DNA from: Oenanthe sinensis
Taxonomy: Eukaryota; Streptophyta; Magnoliopsida; Apiales; Apiaceae
DNA length: 64,000 bases
NCBI GenBank assembly: GCA_028671895.1
Contig: CM053813.1
Coordinates: 9,238,001-9,302,000, forward strand
Direction of reading: 5' to 3'
This document shows positions 47,171 to 58,781 of this stretch, piece after piece. Numbering within the stretch: position 1 is the first letter of the stretch; each line of letters starts with the position of its first letter. The notes under the pieces are model-generated. The model was not told where the DNA came from, made no database searches, and was given only the letters and a program-made list of their open reading frames with translations. The position numbers and the translations under genes were made by a program.

Positions 47171-50100
47171 AACCTTCCAGAACAACTCGACCTATTTTAG
47201 ATTTCAATATCTGACAATAGCTTGACTCCCGAACGAGGTAGGAGTACTCTCGAAACACCTGAGTTGACCCACAGTCAACACACTTAACAAGACAGACCCT
47301 TGAATCAAAGAGACTCAAGAACGCGACCGAGGAGCCGCTAATACTAGTTAAAATAGACTCCACAAAACATTTATCGTTTTGGAGTGAAACCATGGGCCAT
47401 AAGGCACCAATACAACTGGGAGGAATATCGGAGCCGGACGTTACCTCCTGAACCTGGAGTTATCGACTCAAAATAAATCTAAAATATCCGAGTCATCGCT
47501 CGCTATTTATTATCTAATGAAAAATAATAATCAAAGGTGCTTAGACAACTCCAGAATATTTTTAAAGAACCAATAAATATTTTAATAATATTTAGGAGGC
47601 CCATACTAGTCCTCGGAAAATATTAAAAGGATTTAAAAGAATCAATATATTTAATTCTAGTATAATCAAGATTATTTGATATTTAAATAATCTCAAATGA
47701 TTTAACATATTTAAATAATATTTAATCAATATTAAATAATATTTAAATAAACCAAAACAGGTTGGAAGTATTTAATCAGTGGTTAAATACCTTTAAAATG
47801 TCCCAAAATAATTAAATAATATTTAATCAATATTAAATAATATTTAAATAATTTAAAAAGTCCCGAAAGTATTTATTAACCTCTAAATACTTTCTATACT
47901 CTTTAAATAATATTTAATAAACTAAATATTATTTAAAACAGTGTACCTCGACTAACCGTCGAGACACGCTAGACTACTCCCGGTCGACCATCGAGCACCA
48001 AAAAGATGTACTCGACACCAGATTCAGTTATACAAAACTGAAAACAACCGTCCTCTACTTTTTGAGAAGTTCAGAGGCACGAACACACAGTATATAGTTC
48101 CATCTGAATGGAACTTCAAACATCACAGAGCTTTATAACCAATAAACCGTTATAAAGTCTAGAATTTAGAAAGCTGCTATACGAACTCTGACTTTTCAAG
48201 AAGTTCAGAGTCGTCTCAGAATTAGGTTGAAAGAGATTCGAACTGACTCACGATGAGCAATCTTAACAACCTATACATACTCTAACTTTTCGAGAAGTTC
48301 AGAGTAGCAGAAGAATTAAGTGATAAATGAATAAAACAGTTCAACGTGAAATGCCGACGTGCATTTCCAATGACAACAATGAACTAAGTAGTTCCAAGCA
48401 TAACAAAAATGTATAATCACAGAATTTATCATCAAGTCAAAGAATTCAAGAATTTTGGCATCACCATGAATAAATAATATTCTGATATGGAGTAAAATAA
48501 TAGAGTTGGAAACTTGCCTGGAGTCCAAGGAATGCTATTCCAACTTCTCCACGTTCTACACTTAAAACTTTTGTTTTCAAAATCTATCGACCCAAGACGC
48601 TTATTAGGCCTAAGCGGCTGTCTTTTCTGCAGAAAATCGGGCATGGCCTTTTCGTAAATCGGACTATCCACCTGTTTTCAAACCAAGCCAATCAACAATT
48701 CATTTCAATATCCAACACTTTCTCCAACAACAAACATTTATCATTTTCAACTATTTCCTCTTAGAAATCATATGTTAAAATATTAACCACCATTTCAATT
48801 TGTACCATTCTTGGTATACAACTAGGCAAGATTAAAAGTAACAACTTTCAAGTTTTAATCATTTCGAAATGAGTCATCTAACTCACTCGACTTTAATTCC
48901 CAAACTGCTTCGTGATTGTTAAACCTCATGTTGTTGATAGCTCGGATCTCAATGCTACTCAACAACCTATCTTGAGTCCAAACGTGACCATTACAACTCG
49001 TACTTTGTCATTTTATTAACTCTTATTTTGCTCGACATTTCACCTTCTCGGGCCTACTTTAGCCATTCGTAAAACTATTCTCTCAATAGTTTTTAATCAA
49101 GTTCTTTGCACCTACGTATAGTCATGATGTTTCTTAACAACTTTCGTTACTAGGCCGACTCGAGACAAGTTCTCTAACTTGTTCGAAATCGTTTCCCAAA
49201 ACGATTACTTTACATTTTTCTCATGTTCATTTCATTCTCACACCCTGTTTTCTAGCATTTTTTAATAAATTGGAAATTAATCCATTTGACATGATTCCTT
49301 TTCTCAGGTCTTCCTTGTACTACTAACATCATGCCATAAAAATTTCAACTCGAGCTAAGGTCATTAGCTAGGTGAAACAATTCTCCAAAGTTCAATGTAT
49401 AAACAATTTATAGGTTATGAACAACCTTTACTAAAATCGTTATATCTCCTAGCTCGTTAATCCAATCGACTCACCGTTTGAGGCTACGCAAACTAGACTC
49501 CAATTATAACATAGACCCAGAAAATACACAGTCCATAAACGGTGTTAAGTATTCCAAACAATTCATTCAAAACAGGGCAGTAACAGTGACTCCAGAATTC
49601 ATGTTTCTGAAATTTACTATTACATGCCTTGCACTCATCCAATTTTAATAAATCAGATTTTACTCCTTTTAATCCAATTCTTTTTCCCAGGTAATCTCAG
49701 ATGTTCCAAGTATTTTAAATAAAAGTTTCAAGATTTATGGAGCCCCCTAACTAGGGTGATCATAGCTCCAAAGTTCGTAGAAACAGAATGGTTAGGTTTC
49801 TGCGCTACCTTTATTAAATCGGCCATATCTTTTTGCTCGTAAATCCGAATGACGCAAAATTAGCGCGCAAACGATCTAGAGACTATCTACTATCTAACCA
49901 TATCAGCCATAAGCCAAGAACAGTGACCGAATGTTCCCAGATTTTCTGGACAGTTTACAGCAGTAAGGTTCTAAAAAAAATTGGCATGGTTCCGTTTGTA
50001 CGTTCGTCGTTTGCCTCATTTTAAGCTTATCCAATTCAACCCAAACGACTTCCATATATTTTACACTACTACTTGGGAATGTACTCAAGACATCCCAAGC

Positions 50101-50665
50101 CCAAACACAATTTAATAACACTCCAAACATTACTAATAATTCACCCAACTTCTTCACCACTGCAACTAGTTTTTAAAACTGTTTTACTAATTCACAAACA
50201 ATCAATTCTCTCCATCCTCTTAACATCCACAAGCCTTAATCAAATCATCTCTACATTACACAACTATGGCCAACAAAACAAGCACCTTTACATATGATCA
50301 ACACCACAACATAGCATGTTAAAATCACATAAACATCATATAGCTAGGGCTTGGGTTTTTCAAGCCATTCATGCTTCACTACTACTACCCATAACATATA
50401 TAAGCTATAACAAGCATCAATCAAGTTATAGGAATCCAAGAATCCAAGAAAACAAATTTTCAATTTTCGTAGTTACTGTTCATTCGAACTTCTTTGAATC
50501 ATAACTCAAGATTCCATGGATGGAATGAAATGAAATCAAAGACAAGCGTAGTAGGAGTCGGTACCTTCAATTTGAGCTATTAAACGCAAGAAACAAGCAA
50601 GAATCGAGTGAGTTCTTGATTTTTCTTCTTCCTTGCTCCATGCCATCAGCCGAAGCTTGAAACAA

Positions 50666-50677
50666 GGGGGGGGGGGG
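50666..50677. repeat. Run of 12 G in LTR B
   Basis: Counterpart of the 23-G run at 40955-40977. Confidence 0.85.
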
Positions 50678-51191
50678 AGAACTGATTTTTGTTTAGTGTG
50701 GGGTGAAAGCTCGATATTTAATAAAGCTTGCGCGGGAGTCGCGTAATTTCCCGACAACGTTTTAATCTCTCATTCTCTTTCTCTTTTCTTTCGTCCCACC
50801 TAAGTTTTAAAACTTAAAATCTCATATTATGATTCTAATATAATTTAGAATCATTAAATTAATACTCTTTAATTGTTTCGAGAGTTTACGAAACAATTCT
50901 CCGAATAAACACTAATTACTTACACCGTCTCTCAAATTCTGCCACGACTTCCATCCGGACTTCAAATTTATTTTTGTTGGACCAAAAATAATTATAAGTC
51001 CCATATTAATTGCGTATGCTACCCCAACACCGATACGCATGTTTCTGAATATCCCGTATATTAAGAATACGGTCTCACACTTCAAGTACCTTATGGAGAA
51101 AATAAATCCATAAAATCATTCATTCATAAAATGAAAATTTTTTATCCAAAAATCGTAATAACCCCAAGCGTCAAAAATACGGGTTATTACA

Positions 51192-51196
51192 AACAG
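51192..51196. repeat. Target-site duplication AACAG, right copy
   Basis: Pairs with 45298-45302 around solo LTR B and also with 35865-35869 before LTR A. Confidence 0.93.
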
Positions 51197-51529
51197 TCTC
51201 TGGACCCACTATATCAACCGGGTGATTCTATTGAAATTCGTCATCCAGGCGCGGCACCCTATGAAGAGTCACGCACACTGCTAGCGCTCACACTAGCAGG
51301 ACCTCCACTTGAAGAAACACAATCAAATGAGAGCATAATTAATGAAGAAAATGTTTTTGATGAAAATATGTCAGATGCCACATTTATAGTGGACCAAGAC
51401 ATTTTTGATGCAGTGCAGCATCAAGCAGCATTACAGGTATTGAGGGGCACCATAGACTCTAACGAGCCACTCACTACATTGTCTAAGGTGGTGACCCCCC
51501 TGGATTTCTTACATCCAATTCCTACATAG
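51197..51529 (+). pseudogene. Element 3 third ORF, last visible part
   Basis: About 110 codons from SLDPLYQPGDSIE to PLDFLHPIPT before TAG 51527-51529. The composition is acidic and Ser/Thr-rich, like the region after the basic clusters in element 1. It joins in frame with 45302 once the solo LTR and one AACAG are removed. Element 1 continues some 800 residues beyond this point, so the ORF is much shortened or goes on in fragments past gypsy C. Confidence 0.75.
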
Positions 51530-51623
51530 GAAGTTCTCTTATCCACTAGTGGATTTGAGAGGCAATCACTCTTTAGAGGGAGTTGAGGCTCCATTCATGG
51601 AGCAGCTATGTCAGTAGCGGAAC
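51530..51623 (+). other. Short element 3 remnant before gypsy C
   Basis: 94 bases ending in GGAAC, the presumed target site of gypsy C. The frame stays open for about 18 codons after the TAG. Confidence 0.5.
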
Positions 51624-53939
51624 TGTAATAACCCGTATTTCTGACGCTAGAGATTATTAAGAATTTTTGGATAAAATTTTTCATTTTTATTAGAGAATAA
51701 TTTTATCTGAATTATCGCTTGAAGAGAGCTTAATGGTTGAAGCCGTAATATCAATATGCGATATAAATGAGTGTATGTAAATCAATTCAGAATTCAGAAA
51801 GTGACAACTTTTATTTGACCCTAATCTGGTCGTATTGTGTGGAAACGGTGAAGGAATATTTATTTGTTTCAAAATAAATATTCGAAGAAGATATTCCTAA
51901 TCTATGAAATAAATGAATGTATGTATGATTCATCAAAATTCGAAGATTCGCAACTTAATTTCTGGCAGTTGTGGGGCCATATCGGTACCAAAAATGTGGA
52001 GGAATATTTATTTCCTCCGAAATTAGTTTCAAAGCTATATTATTAACCTAGGGAATATATAATCGTATGTAGGATTCGTCAGGAATTGAGAATAAGTAAT
52101 TCTGGATTTAAGATGATTTAAACGATTAAAAACGATCTAAAATGAATTGTAAAAACATTCGGACTCAAAATGTCTTGAAATTTCAGAGGATTCTCTGGGA
52201 TGATAAATATTGACTAAGTGTGTAACTAGAAATTATACTTGAGGGATAGAATTGAAATTGTAAATAACGAGTAGAATGCAAGAGAAATAGTGTAGGTGAA
52301 TAGTATTTATTCGGAGAATTGTCTCGCAAATTCTCGAAACAATTAAAGGTTATTAATTTAATAATAATGATTCATAATAGAATTATAAATGAAATTTTAA
52401 GTTTTGAAAGTTAAGTTTGTTGGAGGAATAAGGCACGAGAACGAGTGATTAAAACGTTGTCGGAAAATTACGCGATTACCGCGAAACCCTTTTAATCAAG
52501 TTTCGGTGCACACAACCACACAAGATTTTTTTTTTCTTTCTTCTCCCCCACCCCATCTAATCAGACCTCCATGGGAGAGGAGAAATCACCACAACTTGCT
52601 TGATTCTTGCTCGAATTCATCACTTAATGGCTTGATTCGAAGGTAATCATCTCACATTGCTTTGTCTTGAGTCTTGTAATCATTCCTCCACTAAATCTTC
52701 ACTTATGATCCATGGAAGATGAACATGAATAGTGATTTCGAAAATTACAAATTTTATTCCTTGGGTTCAAGCTTTCCTTTAGATTAATTGATGATTGTTT
52801 AAGGTTATATAAGTTATGGGTAATGTAGATTGAGCTTGGTTGGTCCTAGAAACACATGCTTTGATTCATTGATTTCTAGGTTTTGCTTTTCATAATATTG
52901 ACTGATTTCTTGGCTTGAGATTGTCGTATTTTAATTGTTGATGTTGTTTGAGGAGTTTGGGATTATTGTTGGTTGGATTGGAGTAGTATAAAAATGGAAA
53001 ATGATGAGTTTACAAACGTTACCATGCCCTTTTTTTTTCTTCCCCTTACTGCTGTAACTGTCCAGAAAATCTGGGAGCAGACTTTATCTGTTCTGGGCAA
53101 ATGGCTGATATGGTTAGTTTGTATATTGTCCCTAGATCGTTTGAGCGCTAATTTTGCGTCATTTGGAGTAACGAGCCAAAAGTTATGGCCGATTTAGTAA
53201 CGGTAGCGCAGAAAATGAAAATCATGTTTTCCTTGAACTTTGAAGCTGTGATCACCCTAGTTAGGGGACTCCATAAATCTTGAAACTTTTATTTAAAATA
53301 ATAGGGACATATGATATTATCTGAGAAAAAGAATTGTATTAAAAGGAGTAAAATCTGATTTATTAAAATTGATAGAGTGCAAGTTGTGTAATAATAATCC
53401 ACAGAAATGGTAATTCTGGAGCTCCTAGTTTGAGGCTCTGTTCTTTGAAGTATATGGTCCTGTTTTGGACAAGTTTTGATTTGGTAATGAAGTAGTAATT
53501 CCCTAGTTTATCCCTGCGAAAGAATCGCATTAAAAGAGTTAACGGTTGAGGATTTATGATTGTTTAAATGAGGGTAGTGCACGAATGACAAGCTGGGCAT
53601 ATGCCTAAGTTTGAGGATGTGTTTCATCTGGCTAGACTTCTTGGATGGCTTTGAAACTTTTATGAGAGATTCCTTGTCAGTAATAGAAGACCTCAGAACA
53701 TAAATTGTGTCAAAATGATTAATTTTCAATTTACTAAAAATGCTAGAAAACATGGTGTTAATTGGAATGAATATAAGAAAAAGATTAAACAACCATTTTG
53801 GGAAACGATTTCGAGCAAGTTAGAGGACTTGTCTCGAGTCGGTCAAGTAACGGAAGTTGTTGAGGAATATCATGACTACATGTAGATGTAAGGAACATGA
53901 TTAAAAAGCATTGTCAAGATAACTTTTCGAATGTGATTG
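51624..53939 (+). repeat. 5' LTR of gypsy C, 3' part deleted
   Basis: It is nearly identical to 58782-61030. At about 53935-53940 (TTTTCGAATGTGATT) it jumps into sequence that in gypsy A lies in the internal leader (43920-44205), so the LTR 3' half and the primer-binding site are gone. Confidence 0.85.
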
Positions 53940-56900
53940 ATGGTCCAAGGTAGTGACCGTTGATATTGTTGTTGACTGACTTGAGGATACTCGAGAATAA
54001 GTATGTATATATATATAGTGACTCATAGTTATTTCCCTTTTGGTATACATTATGTTATAAGTGACTGGTGAGATGTTGATGTTTGGGGGTCACTAAAGGA
54101 CCAAGATTATTTGTGAATGTGTTGGGATTGTAATTGAGGTGTTTTTACACCGGGCATAGTCCAACGTACGAATAGGTCATGCCCAATTTTCTGTAGAAAA
54201 TACCTTCGCTTAATTTTAATAAAATTTTGAATTAAGAAGACGTGTAAACGGAATGTTTCAGGGTAAAATGGAGTAGTATGGCTTTAAGGATATGGTTATC
54301 TATATATGTGTAATATTGAGGATTTTGTTGAGGATTCTCTGAGAGTAAAAAGTAAAGCCTTAATTTAAATGATGTATGGTATGCATACAATGTAGAGTCG
54401 CAACAAAGAGATGAGATACATACTTGATATAATCTTGGAGTATATTAAGGATGTTGGATTAAAGTAAGCATTGGGGTAGAGATGACCGCCACATTGCAAA
54501 TATGATGGTTGGATTAACTAGTATAAATGAGTTATGGCATAAGTGCTTGTATGAAGCTCCTTCTTTTAATAGTGGAATTCCGGACCAGAGAGCGGTCCAA
54601 GTAGTCATTGATGATAAAATAGTTTGGATTGAGATAGGTGGTTAGAGAAAAGGTCCCGTGACCCAGATATAAACCCATAGGTGCGGTTCGATTGAGACTA
54701 CATAGAATGGATAATATAATTATCCTTTTAGTATTATACTAAAGATCGTACACGACACTAGTGTTAAAAAGTGACAGTTGCAAACTCCTGACGATATCTA
54801 TATATGATGATCCTAAATTTCTGAAAGGTATTTGGTTGAGGCCTAATAAGGTCGCTGTTTCAGCAAGAATTCTTATGAACTTTGTCGAACAAAGAATTCT
54901 TTAGCCATAGCTATTTCTTGTATTATGCAACTTTTCCTAAGTATCTGGAAATTCAAATGTAATTGAAGTTTTAGACCTGAAACAAAAGTGTGTCAGATCA
55001 TGAATCAAAGTCTATAGGAATTGTCAAGATTGTCCCAAAAGTAGTGAATTGAGAATAAAGTCACAGTGTTGGAAATAACTAACTATGACAGAATATGAAA
55101 ATGAAGTGGCTACATATATGGAAATACCATGAACTTTTAACAAGAAACTAGTGTTCTACTTCGGGAAGAATAGTGGATTAAGAAATATGAGCGGGTTGGC
55201 GTACAGTTAATTATGGTTCACTCAAGTTAATCAAGACCTCACTTACTAAATAGTGAGCCTGATATGGGAGGATATGTGAAATGGACAGCAAGAAGCTATA
55301 ATTATAAAGTCTAGATTATGTTAATGATTGCCCTAAAAGAAGGGATAACATGTTTTAAATATGGAGAAAAAGGGAAAGTTAATATGGATTGAAGATTGAC
55401 CGGTGTACCGGTTTGACATAAATTTAAGTCCCTTCCAGATTGAAGAATTGATGTAATGTTGAGAATGGATAATTGTCCAAATAAGGATGTTTAAACTGAT
55501 GGTAACAATTAAATAATGAAGTTAAGATTACTTGATATTGAATATAGTTGGGATTAGAAGATAGAGATAAATTAAGAAGGTTTAAATTAAGATTCGAGTG
55601 AAAAGTATATTACACTTGTTGGGACAATCGAATCATGATGCTGCGTTTTATGATATGAAAACGAACGAATTTGAATAGAAAATTAACCTTAATCGCTACG
55701 GCGCAAGCGATTCAAATCCACGTCTTCTACTGTATTCTCGTATTCACCTTGAGCGAAGTGTGGCCTTCGATCCTCCCAAGGTTGCCTCCCTTCTAGCTTT
55801 GAGATCTTGGAACCCTAGTTCTTGGTTGCCTCCTTGAACGACTGCTCATAAAAACCCTATTTTTTCCAACTCATAGCTAGAAGAGAATAAGATGAATATA
55901 TAGGCTACAGTAGGGATCCTGGATAATTAGGTCGGGCCTTCCAATGACATTCTGGGTCAAGCCCAATGTCATTAAATATTAATTCAATCCACTAAAGAAT
56001 TAATATTTGCACTACCTCTCCTAATGCCGTAATTTAATTATTTAATTCGGCTCCAATATTATTTGCTTATTAAATTCCCCATGTTTAAGATATCGAATGT
56101 CCATTAATTAAATTAATTTCTGATAATTAATTTAATCAATATCTTTTATCCTTGATCATCCACTCAACCTTATAATTATGCAAGAACAAATCTGCCTGCA
56201 GGACTAAAGCATAATTATCTTTATAAGCTTTCAAGAGGACATCATCACCCGAATATTTTTGGACACGGTTTCCTTTTATAGTCAATATCCCCCTCTGTAT
56301 GCAATGTCATTGTCCAAAACATAATATTGTGATTAACAAAAAATCACATCACATATGAATCAAAACATGTGCATTGCATACAAGTGTCAATCACTGTATC
56401 CGGATTAAGAACCTAAGCAATAATAATATTATAGAATCTTAGTTCTTCTTTATTATCAGAATAGAAGAACAATTCTAATATTTTAATCCCGTTTAATATA
56501 CACAAAGCATACAAGTATTATTCAATAATCAAGATAGATTATTTCCAAATAATACTTCAGTCATTCCAGTGGTTTGTTTAACTCCACTTAAACTGTGAAC
56601 ATTTATTATATTATATATAGACACTGACAATCTAATCTTCTGTTATCCCATTTGATACTAGATTATCCACAATATATAATATACAAACAGTGTTAAAATA
56701 CGCATTCAAGATTCTCAATAAAAAAAAAAGACAATGTCATATACTTCAAACGAATAGTTCAGTATACTCCCTAACAACACTTTGGATGCTAAGTTGTGGG
56801 GCACCAGTAATGGATATGAAAAAAGAACTATTCAATAAGGAGAAGTGCACAATAGTTAAAGAATTGAAAGATGTAACCCTTAGTGATATTTTGGGGTTAC

Positions 56901-58781
56901 CACCGTTAGGGATCACGTCATTCGTCATTGACCTAGTGTTATGAGCAGCTTCAGCATTGGAGGCATCTTAGAAGATGGCACCTGGCAGCAAAGGAGGATA
57001 ATTTATTACAAGCTAAATAATTGCCTTGATAGTATGCCAATGATGGCGTTTAGTACGTGATAAGGATATTGTGAGTCTTTGATGAGGTAGGTTGTATTAA
57101 TGAATACACCTGTACCTTCTAAGGATTAATTGGAGTTGTAAGAAATAATTGGACAAGTTGTCGTAGTCTTCACAGGGGATATCCTGATCTGGCTAGAGGT
57201 GAAGGAAGAACCCGAAGGTAAAATATATATATCATCAGAAAATCTTAAGAGAAAAGAGGTTGGATGACAAATTCTGTAAGAGTGAGTTTTGGGTAAAATG
57301 AGTTTAAATTTTTTAGGCATATAGTAAGTGGTGAAGGAAGTTTGAGGAAAGTGAAGAATAAATATGAGTAATTGTCCTGATGTGGTAAGTACCAGATGAT
57401 AAAAGGTGAATCTTGTAATTAATAAAGATATGTCTTGTAAGGGAATGATTGTGTGCGGATGCAACATAGTAGAAATAATTTTATATGCGTCGGAGTAACG
57501 GGAGAAACATGAATTAAGGTATCCTACTGATGAATTGAAGGAAATAGCCATAACGGTTGTACTTAAGCTGTGGAAACATCACTCGAATGGGTAGAAATGG
57601 AGAAAGTACAAAGACCATAAGATTCTTAAAGATTTATTCATTCGGAAAGAATAGAACTGGGAAATAAGAAATTTGGGGATTTTGTCAATAGGTTCCTAAA
57701 TGAGTAGGGACTCTTGTATATTGAGTTCGTAATGCATTAAGGGATGAAAATTCCAAAATATATTTTCTCTCCCTTTCAAAATCATTTTCTTCTAAATGTT
57801 AACTATTTTTCATCCGATTGAGATAAAACAATGCATATGGTGTGACTTCTTGTCTGTGTGACAAAAGTCTGGTGGGCAACCACTCGATTGTGTATTATAA
57901 GCCAGAAAGTACTAAAGACTGGCCATCTTGAATACAAATATGGTTGTTCTCAGTCATATCCAAATTAATTTCTTCCCTATCTCTCATATAAAAAAAATGA
58001 AAATGAGTTTATTGATTTACAAACCACTCTGATCATTTGTTTCGATGATCTTCATTGAAAAGATCCCTATTAAAATTATATACAATGTTATCTTTTCATA
58101 GAAAATTGTGTCTTGAATTTTAAAAAGAGTTAGGGGGAAATTACCTATCACAGATTGAGTTTCATCTGACCCTAGTTACCACCCACCTATAGGCATGCCA
58201 TCTTAAGAAGTTAATGCGGATGGAAAATATCGATCTACCTTGTGATAAGGATAAGAATCGGTTCGAAAGGCATATAATACAAGTTGTAGTATTTGAACAC
58301 GGTTAATGAAAACTCAAAATAGACAAAGTGAGTTGGTGATCAAGCCAGAAAATGCAGAGAGTATGAAGTGGGAGACTTTGTATTGCTGGAGGTATTATCG
58401 TGGATAGAAGTAACGAGATTTGGTAAAAGAGAGAGTTTAAGCTCGAGGAGTAGTGAAACTTACAAGGTATTGAATTATATTAATAAAGTACACATGAAGT
58501 GATGCTCTTTCCAAAAATTTTAAGGAATCAATCTTGCGTATTATACGCGAGTGTTACGAAATTATAGCGCGGACGCTAAGCATGCGTTAAAATACGACTT
58601 ATAGAGATCATCGACTGAATAGAACAAGTATTGAGAAGTGAAGTAATAATGCTGAGAAGATTGTACGAAACCAAGAAGGTTGAAGTCTAAACCTAGAAAT
58701 TAGAAAGCGAGGTGTGAAAATAGTAACCTCAACTGTTCTCGTGTAAATTCCGAGGACGGAATCCTTTTAAGGATGGGAGAA
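53936..58781 (+). pseudogene. Gypsy C internal region, decayed pol
   Basis: No long frame remains. At about 56860-56945 one frame reads DILGLPPLGITSFVIDLVL, matching the protease-RT connector of Ty3/gypsy pol (form DLPGLPPxREVEFxIDLVPG). At about 58160-58240 a frame reads SYHPPIGMPS, and at 58350-58470 it reads REYEVGDFVLLEVLSW followed by VTRFGKRESLSSRSSETYKV, the integrase C-terminal GPF/Y module. The purine tract AAGGATGGGAGAA (58769-58781) adjoins the 3' LTR. These motifs place the family in Ty3/gypsy, probably near the Tekay/Del chromoviruses; no chromodomain is readable. Confidence 0.78.
55617..56776 (-). repeat. Copia-type solo LTR inside gypsy C (1160 bp)
   Basis: Minus strand starts TGTTAGGGAGTATACTG and ends GATTGTCCCAACA; both ends are the TG...CA of a copia LTR. 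ACACT flanks it at 55612-55616 and 56777-56781. No internal region remains. The open frame at 56690-56944 begins in this LTR and is a chance fusion. Confidence 0.88.

Larger units (their letters stand above)
45303..51191 (-). repeat. Solo LTR B of the gypsy family (5889 bp)
   Basis: A full LTR (minus strand TGTAATAACC at 51191 to GTCACA at 45303) flanked directly by AACAG on both sides, so it is a solo LTR. It is about 99 percent like LTR A; the 267-bp length difference is explained almost exactly by four extra 70-bp units minus 11 bases in the G run and a 3-base deletion. The ORF interrupted here resumes in frame at 51197: LTR plus one target site is 5894 bp and the frame offset agrees. Confidence 0.93.

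Noticed and set aside
44470..51191. Solo LTR B taken as the second LTR of gypsy A
   Set aside because: The actual second LTR begins at 44470 next to the primer-binding site and is cut after 101 bp; B has its own target-site duplication and a repeated flank between.
53508..53792. 94-codon minus-strand frame repeated at 60606-60890
   Set aside because: It sits in both LTRs of gypsy C, antisense to the element, with no recognisable motif.
56690..56944. 84-codon frame across the border of the copia solo LTR
   Set aside because: Its start lies in the inserted LTR; only the part after 56777 is old gypsy pol. It is not a gene.
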